Positions 16,786 through 25,352 of a DNA stretch of 64,000 nucleotides are shown here, one piece after another. Below the pieces are notes generated by a model. It ran no database searches. It had not been told where the DNA came from and was given only the letters and a program-made list of their open reading frames with translations. The translations under genes and the position numbers were made by a program. The stretch's first letter is position 1. Every line of letters starts with the position of its first letter. Origin of the DNA: Lysinibacillus fusiformis (GTDB lineage Bacteria > Bacillota > Bacilli > Bacillales_A > Planococcaceae); contig JASENG010000014.1 in NCBI GenBank assembly GCA_030027265.1, positions 48,506 to 112,505 on the forward strand, written 5' to 3'.

Positions 16786-17304
16786 ATGAGTAAAAAAGCA
16801 CTTTTAATTATACCACCAGAACATTTCAATGAAGACGAATTATTTCAACCAAAAGCGGAATTGGAAAGCAACGGAATTGAAGTGACAATTGCAAGTACAA
16901 AAACAGGTGAAATCATAGGGGATTATGAAGGTAAAGCAATTGCTGAGGTCATTTTCTCAGACGTTTCTGCGACTGACTATGATGTTGTATCTGTTATTGG
17001 TGGATCTGGTACGAACGATCATTTATGGGAAAATCAAGAATTACAAGACTACTTGAAACAAGCGTATACTAATAAAGTTCTTGTAACAGGAATTTGTGCA
17101 GGTGCGGTTACTGTAGCTAAAACTGGTTTACTTACTGGAAGAGAAGCAACTTGCTATCCAGTAGATATACAAAAAGACCAATTAAAAGCGAATAAAGTAA
17201 CATATGTTGAAAAACATGTTGTTGCTCATGATGATATTATCACTGGTGATGGTCCAGATGGCGCTAAAGAATTTGGAGAAGCTTTAGTAAAAGCATTAAG
17301 CTAA
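16786..17304 (+). CDS. DJ-1/PfpI family protein
   Basis: This 172-residue flavodoxin-like protein belongs to the DJ-1/PfpI superfamily of glyoxalases, deglycase-like enzymes, proteases and chaperones. The nucleophile-elbow cysteine is Cys104 in LVTGICAGAVTVAKTG, and an acidic residue near Glu18 is placed to hold it as a thiolate. GAGGAGG precedes the ATG. It is divergent from an HxlR-type regulator and carries an HxlR-like promoter element. A role against reactive carbonyls fits the context, but the enzymatic activity cannot be read from sequence. Confidence 0.88.
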   Translation: MSKKALLIIPPEHFNEDELFQPKAELESNGIEVTIASTKTGEIIGDYEGKAIAEVIFSDVSATDYDVVSVIGGSGTNDHLWENQELQDYLKQAYTNKVLVTGICAGAVTVAKTGLLTGREATCYPVDIQKDQLKANKVTYVEKHVVAHDDIITGDGPDGAKEFGEALVKALS

Positions 17305-17338
17305 TTCTACAGTCTCTTCGCTGAATTTTCATATAATC

Positions 17339-17370
17339 AAAAGCCTACGGAATTAATTCCGTAGGCTTTT
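17339..17370. terminator. Perfect palindromic terminator after DJ-1 gene
   Basis: Sixteen-base arms AAAAGCCTACGGAATT and complement, with A and T tails, so usable from both strands. No gene lies from here to the ABM remnant at 17683. Confidence 0.85.
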
Positions 17371-17682
17371 GGCTATCCAAATGTAAGAAAAATACACCAA
17401 ATATTAACTCTGATTCAATATGAACCGTGTTACGATATTTATATAGTTTTACTAGGTCGTCTTTTAGTTGAATATCAATCAAATTCAATCGAAAATCAAA
17501 CCTCAACTTTTTCGTCATACTAAAAAAGTTAAGAGTAAACAGTAAAAGCTTACATAATTGAAGCTGATAAGAGATTTAAAAGGGTATATTTTTTACACGA
17601 TGCTGGGAGGGACATAAACCCCACTGCCACCTTAAAACTTTATAAAAGAAAGACAAACTACTCATTATTAAGGAGGATTAAA

Positions 17683-17900
17683 ATGGAACATATTGTAATT
17701 AATGCTGTATTAAAACCAAAAGAAGGCCTGCAGGGGCAACTATTATCAGAACTCAAAAAGGTACAAGCGGTATCAAGGGAAGAGAGTTTTTTTAGTGGTC
17801 TTTATTAAGAAGGGAGCATTTCGCCGTATCTCCTTCGAAACAAATCTTTTGATTTGGACAGACCAAATGGCTAATATATTAATATCGCGAATTACCGATT
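17683..17900 (+). pseudogene. Antibiotic biosynthesis monooxygenase-like gene, broken
   Basis: AGGAGG at 17671-17676 and an ATG at 17683 open a frame of 41 residues (MEHIVINAVLKPKEGLQGQL...) that matches the start of small ABM-domain monooxygenases, then stops at 17806. A shifted frame further on (WTDQMANILISRI, to about 17900) may be the lost C-terminal part. Normal ABM proteins have about 95-100 residues, so the gene appears inactivated by frameshift or deletion. Confidence 0.55.
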
Positions 17901-17970
17901 TGGCGTGATGCTTTCAGATCATCTATCCAGCGTCCATTGGGATAGTGATAATCGATATAGAAAGAGGCAA

Positions 17971-18318
17971 ATGACATTGAAGCAGAAATTGGAACGCTTA
18001 AATGATGAACAAGCCGTTGAAATTTTTAAAGCATTGTCGAACCAGACGAGGGTGAGCATTCTTCAAATGTTAAAAGATCCCGACAGTCATTTTTCACCGC
18101 AAGCCCATATTATTGCTGATGAAGGATTTGAAGGTGGGGTTTGCGTAGGGGATATCCGAAGCAAGGCCGGGATTTCGCAATCCACTACTTCACAGTATTT
18201 ATCGATTCTGCTGCAAAGCGGACTGGTTGAAATGAAGCGAATCGGACAATGGACGTATTATCGCCGTAATGAGGAAACGATTAAAAAGTTAGAAAAATAC
18301 ATTGGTACAAAAATTTAA
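17971..18318 (+). CDS. ArsR family transcriptional regulator
   Basis: This 115-residue winged-helix protein has the ArsR core EIFKALSNQTRVSILQML, the recognition helix SKAGISQSTTSQYLSILLQSGLVE and the wing RIGQWTYYRRN. The frame runs from 17905, but AAGAGGC before the ATG at 17971 and family length favour that start. No CVC metal motif is seen; a single Cys (GGVCVGD) precedes the helix-turn-helix. It ends 11 bases before a luciferase-like monooxygenase gene and is probably co-transcribed with both LLM genes, which it likely represses. The signal is unknown. Confidence 0.88.
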   Translation: MTLKQKLERLNDEQAVEIFKALSNQTRVSILQMLKDPDSHFSPQAHIIADEGFEGGVCVGDIRSKAGISQSTTSQYLSILLQSGLVEMKRIGQWTYYRRNEETIKKLEKYIGTKI

Positions 18319-18329
18319 GGAGAATTGAA

Positions 18330-19295
18330 GTGAGTTTATTACAGCATCGAGCATATAACAGGTTGTACCAAAAGGATAAAATGACGCTTGGTTTCACGAT
18401 TCCGACGGCAAGGATGTCCAAATATCCGATTATGGAAAATCAGTTGTCGCTTGCCCGCAAAATTGAAGACCATGGTTTCGCGGCATTGTGGCTTCGGGAC
18501 GTTACGATTCAGAATTTGAATATTGATGATAACGGTCAATTGTATGATGTATGGATTTATTTGACCTATCTTGCGGCCCATACCAAGGAAATTGCACTTG
18601 GGACGGCGAGTGTGGTCCTCCCGCTGCGCCACCCTGTCCGAGTGGCAAAGGAAGCATCATCTATTGACCGGTTGTTTCCCGAACGCCTGATCATGGGAGT
18701 GGCTTCAGGAGACCGGGATAAAGATTTCACAGCTTTGGGAATATCCAAGCTCGAAAGCGGAGGGCTGTTTAAAAAGAATTATGCATTCCTTGAACGGCTA
18801 TTAAAGGAGCACAATCCTACTATCAACAGCGATTTAGGCATCATCGATGGAACGGATATGAGAATGATCCCCAAACCTTTTTCTTCGATTCCGACCATGG
18901 TGACAGGATTCAGCAATCAATCGATTGAATGGATCGCCCAGAATGGGGACGGCTGGATCCAGTACCCGAGGATTATCCCACAACAAACTCAATTGATTAA
19001 CGAGTATCGCGAGTTGTCGGAAATTTACGCCCCAGGAGTGTTTAAACCTTTCACTCAGACTTTATTTATCGATTTATCGGAAAATCCCGATTTGTCTCCT
19101 GTTCCGATTCCGTTAGGATTTCGTGTAGGGCGCAAACAGTTATTAGAAATTCTATATCAATTTCAATCCATTGGTGTCAATCACCTGGCATTTGTATTGT
19201 ATTTTTCAAAGCGCCCTCCAGAGGAAGTCATCCAGGAGCTTGGAGAGTTTGTGTTGCCTTACTTTTCGACTCATGAAATTCCAGTATTAGATTAG
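18330..19295 (+). CDS. LLM class flavin-dependent oxidoreductase 1
   Basis: This 321-residue protein belongs to the bacterial luciferase-like monooxygenases, which use reduced FMN (or F420 in other groups) and oxygen. Family segments are MTLGFTIPTARMSKYPIM, DHGFAALWLRDV, GTASVVLPLRHPVRVAKEASSIDRL and RLIMGVASGDRD. It starts with GTG at 18330 after AAGGAGAAT. It sits between the ArsR gene and a second LLM gene, a common arrangement in Bacillus. I recall a BA3436-type subgroup of similar proteins, but the substrate is unknown. Confidence 0.87.
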   Translation: MSLLQHRAYNRLYQKDKMTLGFTIPTARMSKYPIMENQLSLARKIEDHGFAALWLRDVTIQNLNIDDNGQLYDVWIYLTYLAAHTKEIALGTASVVLPLRHPVRVAKEASSIDRLFPERLIMGVASGDRDKDFTALGISKLESGGLFKKNYAFLERLLKEHNPTINSDLGIIDGTDMRMIPKPFSSIPTMVTGFSNQSIEWIAQNGDGWIQYPRIIPQQTQLINEYRELSEIYAPGVFKPFTQTLFIDLSENPDLSPVPIPLGFRVGRKQLLEILYQFQSIGVNHLAFVLYFSKRPPEEVIQELGEFVLPYFSTHEIPVLD

Positions 19296-19329
19296 TTTTA
19301 AAAATTAGATAAGGGAAGAAGATGAACTT

Positions 19330-20352
19330 ATGTCTAAACATGCAAATAAACTAAACGAAATTCCTTTCTCGGTGCTTGATCTTTCACCGATAACAGCCGG
19401 AAGTACTCCTGCTGACTCTTTCCGCAATACATTGGAACTCGCACAGCATGCTGAAAAACTTGACTACAAACGTTTTTGGCTCGCTGAACATCACAATATG
19501 CCGTTTATCGCCAGTTCCGCCACTTCTGTGGTGATGTCCCATGTGGCAGCCGGTACATCAAAAATCCGGGTTGGTTCAGGAGGAATCATGCTGCCGAATC
19601 ACGCTCCGCTCGTCATCGCTGAACAGTTTGGTACTCTTGAATCCTTATATCCTGGGCGAATTGACCTTGGTCTGGGGAGGGCACCCGGTACAGATCAGTT
19701 GACCGCTCGTGCATTGAGACGCGACTTGAGAAGTACCGGAGATGACTTTCCTGAGCAATTAGCGGAACTCCGCGGTTACTTTGATCCATCCCTGGCCCAA
19801 GGAAACCCTATAAAAGCGATTCCGGGTGAAGGTTTGAATATTCCAGTCTGGCTACTGGGTTCAAGCGGCTTCAGTGCGCAGCTGGCCGGAGAACTGGGTT
19901 TGCCATTCGCGTTTGCCGCCCATTTCTCGCCACTTAACACTCTGGGTGCTCTACAGATCTATCGCAAGGCGTTTAAGCCTTCGAATGTTCTCGATAAGCC
20001 GTATGCGATGGTGGCATTGAATATCATTACAGCAGAAACGGATAAAGAGGCAAAGCGCCTTTTCACAACCCTGCAGCAGCAATTTTTGAATCTGATGAGT
20101 GGTAACCTTACACAGCTTCAACCACCGGTAGATGACATTTCCGAAGTGGCCAGCAGCTACCAATTAAAGTCTCTCGAGCAGCAATTAGGCTCATCGATTG
20201 TTGGCAGCCAGCAGACGGTAAAGGACAAGCTACATACATTTTTGGAGGAGAGCCAGGCAGATGAAATAATGGTCATTGCACAAGTTTACGACCACAAAGC
20301 TCGCCTGCATTCATACGAGCTTCTGTCAGAAATTACAAAAAGCGAAAGGTAA
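19330..20352 (+). CDS. LLM class flavin-dependent oxidoreductase 2 (YhbW/YceB type)
   Basis: This 340-residue luciferase-like monooxygenase carries the segments [55 protein letters not shown] and [14 protein letters not shown], typical of the group containing E. coli YhbW and B. subtilis YceB. GGGAAGA precedes the ATG. It follows LLM gene 1 by 34 bases in the same operon. A decayed copy of its last 65 residues occurs at 27666-27870, evidence of an ancient duplication. The substrate is unknown. The gap 20353-20642 shows only a possible coding remnant that I could not identify. Confidence 0.88.
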   Translation: MSKHANKLNEIPFSVLDLSPITAGSTPADSFRNTLELAQHAEKLDYKRFWLAEHHNMPFIASSATSVVMSHVAAGTSKIRVGSGGIMLPNHAPLVIAEQFGTLESLYPGRIDLGLGRAPGTDQLTARALRRDLRSTGDDFPEQLAELRGYFDPSLAQGNPIKAIPGEGLNIPVWLLGSSGFSAQLAGELGLPFAFAAHFSPLNTLGALQIYRKAFKPSNVLDKPYAMVALNIITAETDKEAKRLFTTLQQQFLNLMSGNLTQLQPPVDDISEVASSYQLKSLEQQLGSSIVGSQQTVKDKLHTFLEESQADEIMVIAQVYDHKARLHSYELLSEITKSER

Positions 20353-20642
20353 AAAGGAGGACATCAGCAAGGAAAGTATTGATGTTTTACTTGATAAAAG
20401 GGAACCGTTTTTAGATGTGGTTTGGATCAAGTATTTCTATGTGTCACAAGCAGGATTTGACATCACGAATTCTTCCAAAGGGCATCACCATCCTTAAACA
20501 CGTGACAGAGCGATACTAAATGTTTTTATACCATCATATATCTAGCAGTAACATATACTAAAAACAGTAGATTATTTGTATTTATTGTGTTAAATGAGAA
20601 TAATACCAACGATGCTTTACAATTATAAGGGGGCTTATCATA

Positions 20643-21155
20643 ATGAGCAAAAAAATCGCTACACTAATAACAGACTTATTTGAAGATGTAGAATTCACAG
20701 AACCAGCACGAGCATTTAAAGATGCTGGTCATCAAGTGATCACAATCGACATACAGGCTGGAAAAGATATTACTGGTAAAAAAGGTGAAGCAGTAAAAAT
20801 TGATAAAGGAATTGGGGAAGTTAATCCTCAAGACTTTGATGCTTTATTCATCCCTGGCGGCTTCTCTCCCGATTTATTACGTGAAGACGACCGTTTTGGT
20901 GAATTCGCAAAAGCATTTATACAAGAAGGTAAACCTGTTTTTGCCATTTGCCATGGCCCACAAGTATTAATTGATACAGACCTATTAAAAGGCGTCGACA
21001 TAACAGGTTTCAAATCAATAAGGAACGATCTCAAAAATGCAGGTGCTAACTACAAAGATGAAGAAGTTGTGGTAAGCAATAATATTGTAACAAGCCGTTT
21101 TCCGGATGACATTCCTGCCTTTAATCGTGAATCCTTAAAATTATTAGCTGAATAA
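20643..21155 (+). CDS. DJ-1/PfpI family general stress protein (YfkM/Gsp18 type)
   Basis: This 170-residue protein belongs to the PfpI-like branch that includes B. subtilis YfkM. The catalytic pair is Cys103-His104 in VFAICHGPQVLID, with an acidic partner in DLFEDVEF near residues 14-17. Length and the PGGFSPDLLR segment are typical. The ATG is preceded by AAGGGGG. It is only distantly related to the DJ-1 protein at 16786. It stands alone, upstream of the second SDR-AKR pair. Members are described as deglycases or proteases acting on carbonyl-damaged substrates; the activity here is inferred. Confidence 0.9.
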   Translation: MSKKIATLITDLFEDVEFTEPARAFKDAGHQVITIDIQAGKDITGKKGEAVKIDKGIGEVNPQDFDALFIPGGFSPDLLREDDRFGEFAKAFIQEGKPVFAICHGPQVLIDTDLLKGVDITGFKSIRNDLKNAGANYKDEEVVVSNNIVTSRFPDDIPAFNRESLKLLAE

Positions 21156-21246
21156 TAGCGTAAGTACTCAATAGTATCGTTTTAGAAATTAATATTTCAC
21201 AATGAATTTCAATAAAAAAAGGTTTTAATAAGAAAGGGGTTTTACT

Positions 21247-21963
21247 ATGTCATTAAATGGTAAACGAGTAGTTGTTTTAGGGGGTACTTCTGGTATTGGT
21301 TTAGCAACTGCCAAAGCGTTTCTCGATCAATCAGCTCAAGTGATCATTGCCAGCCGTTCTGTTTCCAAATTAAATGAAGCAAAACAAGTTCTTGGTGGCA
21401 ATGTAGAAGCAATTGAAATTGATTTTCGAAGCGAAGAAAAAGTAGCAGAATTTTTCAGTAAGGTTGGAAAATTTGACCACCTTGTGGTAACAGCAGGTGA
21501 AGGCGCAATGGGGCACTTTAGCGAACTGCCTGTGGCAAGTGCAAAAGAGGCGTTTGATAGTAAGTTCTGGGGGCAATATATCACTGTCCGTTCAGCACTT
21601 CCATATTTAAGCAATGAGAGCTCAATCACCTTAACCTCTGGTGTATATGGCATTCGTCCTCCTCAAGGCGCTACTACGTTAGCGGCAATCAATTCAGCCA
21701 TTGAAGGATTGGTTCGAGGACTTTCCGTAGACCTAGCCCCTATTAGGGTAAACGTGGTTTCACCTGGAATTGTAGACACTCCAATCTATGCTGGAATGGC
21801 AGATGATCAGAGGCAAGCACTGTTCAACGGCATTGGACAACAGCTCCCTGTTGGACGGATTGCAAAGCCGGAAGACATAGCTGAAACCTATGTATACCTT
21901 GCTAAAAATGGTTTTACTACTGGGACGGCTGTTCTTATTGATGGCGGGGCTCACTTGGTATAA
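21247..21963 (+). CDS. SDR family oxidoreductase, atypical (copy 2)
   Basis: This 238-residue paralogue of the SDR at 123-845 shares long identical stretches such as KFDHLVVTAGEGAMGHFSEL and GLVRGLSVDLAPIRVNVVSP. The glycine-rich cofactor loop GGTSGIG is present, and again the Tyr and Lys of the classical YxxxK site are absent (GATTLAAINSA). Because both copies keep the same altered site, the change is an inherited property of the subgroup, not decay. AAAGGGG precedes the ATG. An aldo/keto reductase follows, as in copy 1. Confidence 0.86.
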   Translation: MSLNGKRVVVLGGTSGIGLATAKAFLDQSAQVIIASRSVSKLNEAKQVLGGNVEAIEIDFRSEEKVAEFFSKVGKFDHLVVTAGEGAMGHFSELPVASAKEAFDSKFWGQYITVRSALPYLSNESSITLTSGVYGIRPPQGATTLAAINSAIEGLVRGLSVDLAPIRVNVVSPGIVDTPIYAGMADDQRQALFNGIGQQLPVGRIAKPEDIAETYVYLAKNGFTTGTAVLIDGGAHLV

Positions 21964-21985
21964 GTGAGATTATAATGTTATTTTT

Positions 21986-22013
21986 GTGGCTATACTACAA
22001 CATGTATAGCCAC
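21986..22013 (+). terminator. Terminator after SDR copy 2
   Basis: Ten-base stem GTGGCTATAC / GTATAGCCAC with an 8-base loop, followed by ATTTAATTTTTT. Confidence 0.75.
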
Positions 22014-22095
22014 ATTTAATTTTTTAATAATGATCCGATTTTACAATAAATGGTAATGATTGAAGAATTGCAGTTCAAGAAAAACAAGGTGAGAT

Positions 22096-23013
22096 ATGAA
22101 AGGCATGATGAAAATGAGTTTACCTGACAATGAAAAAATATTGAGAATTAAGCATTCACTTGAAAAACGTGTAGTAACTTTACCTGATGGAACCTTTCTT
22201 CCAAGCATTGGTCAAGGAACATGGTACATGGGTGAAAATCCTGAATCGAAAAACAAAGAAATCAAAGCTTTGCAACTTGGAATTGAACTAGGCATGAAGC
22301 TAATCGATACGGCTGAAATGTACGGAAATGGCGATTCCGAACGTTTAGTTGGTGAGGCAATCAAGGGGCGTAGAGATAAAGTTTTTTTAGTATCGAAAGT
22401 ATATCCTCATCATTCCGGGTTAGATTTGATTGAAAGTGCATGTGAAAATAGTCTAAAACGACTAGGAACAGATCATCTTGATTTGTATCTTTTACACTGG
22501 AGAGGTCGTGTTCCATTGGCAGAAACGATTGAAGGAATGGAGAGACTGCGCAAGGATGGTAAAATTGTAAGATGGGGAGTTTCTAATTTTGATACGGATG
22601 ATATGTTAGAGTTGTGGGATACCGCTAACGGAAAAAATTGTGTGACAAATCAAGTGTTATATCATCTAGGTTCTAGAGGAATTGATTATGATCTCCTACC
22701 ATGGCATCATGAACATAACATGCCAATTATGGCCTATAGTCCCCTGGCCCAGGGAGGGAGCTTAAGAAGACAATTACTAAGCGATCCAACCATCATTGAG
22801 ATTTCAGAAAGATACAATGTGCAGCCATTACAAATTGCTCTTGCATGGACCATTCGTTCGAACAACGTAATTGCTATCCCAAAAGCTGTTAAGGAAGAAC
22901 ATGTTTTAGCCAATGCTCAAGCTGCTACTATTCAATTGACCATAGAAGATCTGAACAGACTTGACGAGGTATTTCCAAAACCAACAAGAAAAATACCTTT
23001 GGATATTATATAA
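22096..23013 (+). CDS. Aldo/keto reductase (copy 2)
   Basis: This 305-residue aldo/keto reductase is a close paralogue of that at 1090-1980. The catalytic residues are all kept (IDTAEMYGNG, LVSKVYP, LLHWRG), and most differences are conservative. AAGGTGAG lies before the ATG at 22096; an in-frame ATG at 22114 would give a length nearer to copy 1. It completes the duplicated SDR-AKR module. Two copies kept intact suggest that dosage, distinct regulation or distinct substrates are useful. Confidence 0.9.
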   Translation: MKGMMKMSLPDNEKILRIKHSLEKRVVTLPDGTFLPSIGQGTWYMGENPESKNKEIKALQLGIELGMKLIDTAEMYGNGDSERLVGEAIKGRRDKVFLVSKVYPHHSGLDLIESACENSLKRLGTDHLDLYLLHWRGRVPLAETIEGMERLRKDGKIVRWGVSNFDTDDMLELWDTANGKNCVTNQVLYHLGSRGIDYDLLPWHHEHNMPIMAYSPLAQGGSLRRQLLSDPTIIEISERYNVQPLQIALAWTIRSNNVIAIPKAVKEEHVLANAQAATIQLTIEDLNRLDEVFPKPTRKIPLDII

Positions 23014-23107
23014 AATGAATGGGAACAAAGGATCGATCGAGACTTATTAAAGCTTCAGCGACTCCTTTTTTTCCTATTTCAACCGGCCAAGCGACTTTTG
23101 TATCCAA

Positions 23108-23329
23108 TCATGGAAGGATTTCCTCAAACGTATTGGAAAAAGTTTTGAAATCTTTTAATACGGTTTTCCCTTTTTCCGTGAAGAGAGGATAGATCACCAT
23201 TCCTTCGATTTTGTCTCCTTTCTTATTATAAGGTAGTGTATCAATGATTTGAATTTTATCGATAATTCGGTCATCACCATACCCTGATAATAGAACAAGA
23301 ATGAACAAAACAACGAGGGTCTTTTCCAT
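23108..23329 (-). pseudogene. Ger(x)C germination lipoprotein, N-terminal fragment
   Basis: The 73-residue frame resembles the start of spore germination lipoproteins of the GerAC family: a hydrophobic signal peptide (LVVLFILVLLSG) followed by a DDR/IDKIQIIDTLPYNKKGDKIEG segment. The lipobox cysteine is replaced by Tyr (LSGY), and the frame stops after about one fifth of the normal length of around 370 residues. No neighbouring GerA or GerB gene remains here. It is a decayed relic, separate from the ger operon at 27940-31404. Confidence 0.6.
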
Positions 23330-23435
23330 CTATTTCATTATTATCCAACATTTCATTCGAGAGGCTAGTTTAAGTACAGTAATTTTAAAAATTACAAACT
23401 CTAATGCGTTCTGATTTTAATCCATAAATTTACAG

Positions 23436-23470
23436 TTGACTTTACAAACTGTAATAATTAAAATTACAGT
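23436..23470 (+). promoter_or_regulatory. spx promoter with Rrf2/SaiR-type operator, site 1
   Basis: TTGACT (23436-23441) and TAAAAT (23459-23464) are spaced 17 bp. A perfect inverted repeat ACTGTAAT-N7-ATTACAGT (23448-23470) covers the spacer and -10, as expected for repression. Two similar sites lie before the Rrf2 gene and the IDEAL-domain gene. Confidence 0.78.
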
Positions 23471-23515
23471 ATAGCCAGTAGAAGAGCTGAATAATATGAA
23501 GGAGTGTGTATAAGT

Positions 23516-23911
23516 ATGGTTAATTTGTATACGACACCAAGCTGTACATCTTGCCGAAAAGCAAAAGCTTGGTTTGAAGAACATCAAATTGAATATATTG
23601 AAAGAAACATATTATCCAATCCCCTTACAGTCGATGAGATTAAATCAATTCTTCGATTGACTGAAGATGGGACTAATGACATTGTTTCAACTAAATCAAA
23701 AACATTTCAGGAATTAAATGTAAGTATTGAATCTCTTCCACTTAATGAATTTTATAAATTAATAATCAAGTACCCTCAAATGTTGCGCCGGCCAATTATC
23801 CAAGACGAAAAAAGATTACAGGTTGGATATAACGAGGAAGAGATCCGCAGTTTTTTGCCTCGTAGACTTCGCACATTTTCGAACGTCGAATGGCAAAAAG
23901 TGGCCAATTAA
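23516..23911 (+). CDS. spx: Spx/ArsC family regulator, Spx paralogue
   Basis: This 131-residue thioredoxin-fold regulator has exactly the length of Spx. The redox switch is Cys10-Thr-Ser-Cys13 ([11 protein letters not shown]), and the LRRPII segment contains the conserved arginine region. Spx proteins bind the alpha subunit C-terminal domain of RNA polymerase and redirect transcription to thiol-stress genes. AAGGAGTG precedes the ATG at 23516; an earlier in-frame ATG at 23504 overlaps the ribosome site. A small stress peptide gene follows 27 bases later. The neighbouring Rrf2 regulator and operator resemble the SaiR-SpxA2 arrangement of the B. cereus group, so this is probably the SpxA2-like paralogue. 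Confidence 0.9.
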   Translation: MVNLYTTPSCTSCRKAKAWFEEHQIEYIERNILSNPLTVDEIKSILRLTEDGTNDIVSTKSKTFQELNVSIESLPLNEFYKLIIKYPQMLRRPIIQDEKRLQVGYNEEEIRSFLPRRLRTFSNVEWQKVAN

Positions 23912-23938
23912 TATTATTTCGGAAGGAGGAAGAAAGTG

Positions 23939-24073
23939 ATGATTGAAGTATTCGTTACAGTTAAATATAAAGATAAAAATTATCAAACCAATGTCATTGT
24001 AACTAAAGAAATGACATGGGAAAAAATTAAACAGTTAGCAGAAGAACAAGTTAAAAAACAATGGGGTTTATAA
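23939..24073 (+). CDS. Short stress-response protein (BA3454-like)
   Basis: This 44-residue protein contains MIEVFVTVKYKDKNYQTNVI, VTKEMTWEKIKQLAEEQV and a KKQWGL end: a beta hairpin followed by a helix. GGAAGGAGGAAG gives a very strong ribosome site. It follows spx by 27 bases and should be co-transcribed. It resembles the short BA3454-type proteins that I recall lying next to spx paralogues in the B. cereus group. The function is not established; an adaptor or modulator of Spx turnover is a reasonable guess from position only. Confidence 0.75.
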   Translation: MIEVFVTVKYKDKNYQTNVIVTKEMTWEKIKQLAEEQVKKQWGL

Positions 24074-24200
24074 ACTTAATTAAACAAACAAATATGTTTA
24101 CGCACCTTTAAGGAAGTGAAGGTGATTCGTAAAGATTTACAGGACGCTTGGAATTGCTTATTCATGGTTAAGAGTTGATACAACATTTCTAATTAGATAC

Positions 24201-24235
24201 TTGACAAGATAAACTGTAATGTTTATTGTTACACT
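24201..24235 (+). promoter_or_regulatory. Rrf2 gene promoter with operator, site 2
   Basis: TTGACA (24201-24206) is followed after 17 bp by TATTGT (24224-24229). ACTGTAAT-N7-GTTACACT (24213-24235) matches 14 of 16 arm positions of the spx operator, implying autoregulation. Confidence 0.68.
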
Positions 24236-24321
24236 ATGTTGATTGATTTTAAAATAAGATGCAGTAGCTATATGTAAAGCAAAAAGGTGATTAGCTGTGT
24301 TGATTTATAAGGAGGCAGGAC

Positions 24322-24750
24322 ATGAATAGTGATTTTACACTTGCCATTCATAGTTTAACTTATCTTGCGTTGCAGCCGGACCGTATGTCAACAAGTGATG
24401 GTATCTCAGAGAGTGCTGGTGTCCACCCAGTACGGATTCGTAAAGTGCTAAGCTTGTTAAAAAAACATGGATTTATAAAATCAAAAGAAGGAACCGGCGG
24501 CGGATTTATTTTTACTCTAGAGCTTAGTGAAGTTAATCTTTGGGAAATATATATGATAACCTCTGAAGGTGCTTTGCAGCCTAAGTGTACTGATTCAAAT
24601 GAAAAGTGTATTGTGGGAGCAAATATGAAAAGAGTATTATTTACAATTTTCTTAGGTGCGGAGGAACATTTGGGTGAATATTTAAAGAACTATACAATTA
24701 AAGAAGTTGTCGATCTAATAAATCAAGAACAAAATAGCGGCTGTGACTGA
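24322..24750 (+). CDS. Rrf2 family transcriptional regulator (SaiR-like)
   Basis: This 142-residue Rrf2 regulator has an N-terminal winged helix (LAIHSLTYLALQ, SAGVHPVRIRKVLSLLKKHG) with the wing SKEGTGGGFIF. Cysteines in QPKCTDSNEKC and the C-terminal SGCD may sense redox state or hold a ligand; the canonical three-Cys cluster is not complete. AAGGAGG precedes the start. Its position beside spx and the short peptide, with near-identical palindromes before spx, before itself and before the next gene, supports a role as the local repressor, like SaiR in B. anthracis. Confidence 0.85.
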   Translation: MNSDFTLAIHSLTYLALQPDRMSTSDGISESAGVHPVRIRKVLSLLKKHGFIKSKEGTGGGFIFTLELSEVNLWEIYMITSEGALQPKCTDSNEKCIVGANMKRVLFTIFLGAEEHLGEYLKNYTIKEVVDLINQEQNSGCD

Positions 24751-24774
24751 CGGCCGTAGACTTCTTTTTATTAA

Positions 24775-24797
24775 ATTGTAATAAAAAACATTACAGT
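24775..24797 (+). promoter_or_regulatory. Operator-like palindrome, site 3
   Basis: ATTGTAAT-N7-ATTACAGT matches the spx operator arms at 15 of 16 positions. It lies 100 bases before the IDEAL-domain gene, placing that gene, and perhaps the OsmC gene, under the same regulator. Confidence 0.65.
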
Positions 24798-24896
24798 TTT
24801 ATCTAGGTGATATATCCCCGATGACGGTAGCTTAAAAAGGGTTCTATCTTGATTACATTCATAAAATATAAAAATAACTTAAGAAGGTGAAAATGG

Positions 24897-25232
24897 ATGT
24901 TGACGAATGGTAATTCCGTTTTGAAAACAGGTGATTGGATAAAGGGAAAATCAGGGGATGGGGAATTAATAATTGGTTATGTTGAGTCACAGAGTATTCA
25001 TGATGGAGTTGTTAAAGTCACGGTTGCTACGAGTGACAATCATGAAACGCTTGGCAAAACAATTCCGATTTTAAGTAAAAATATTAGGAAACTGCCACTT
25101 TCTAAGGTGGTAAACAAGGATGAAATTCTATTTCTAATAGACTTAGCATTATCAACGAGGGATGAAGCATGGTTTATTGAGCTTTCTTCCAAGTTAAACT
25201 CAATCAATCAGCTTGTTGATGGAGTATATTAA
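24897..25232 (+). CDS. IDEAL domain-containing protein
   Basis: This 111-residue protein has a beta-rich N-terminal part (GDWIKGKSGDGELIIGYVES) and a C-terminal IDEAL motif region, DEILFLIDLALSTRDEAWFIEL, a short helical segment found in several small Bacillaceae proteins and in the competence regulator ComK-associated family. AAGAAGGTG precedes the ATG. An Rrf2-type operator lies upstream, so it appears to be part of the same redox-responsive set as spx. The molecular role is unknown; protein-protein interaction is most likely. Confidence 0.75.
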   Translation: MLTNGNSVLKTGDWIKGKSGDGELIIGYVESQSIHDGVVKVTVATSDNHETLGKTIPILSKNIRKLPLSKVVNKDEILFLIDLALSTRDEAWFIELSSKLNSINQLVDGVY

Positions 25233-25352
25233 AACTTGTATAAATTATATATAGATTTTTTAAATTAAATTACAACGTGTTTGGAAATATTCATTTTTCG
25301 TGAAAAATTTGCGATTATCCAATTTGTTTTTATAATTTGTGGAGTGTTATAC

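Noticed and set aside
20276..20497. Forward frame at the end of the second LLM gene
   Set aside because: It begins inside the LLM gene in another frame. The remainder (SKESIDVLLDKREPFLDVVW) may be a gene remnant, but no family was recognised.
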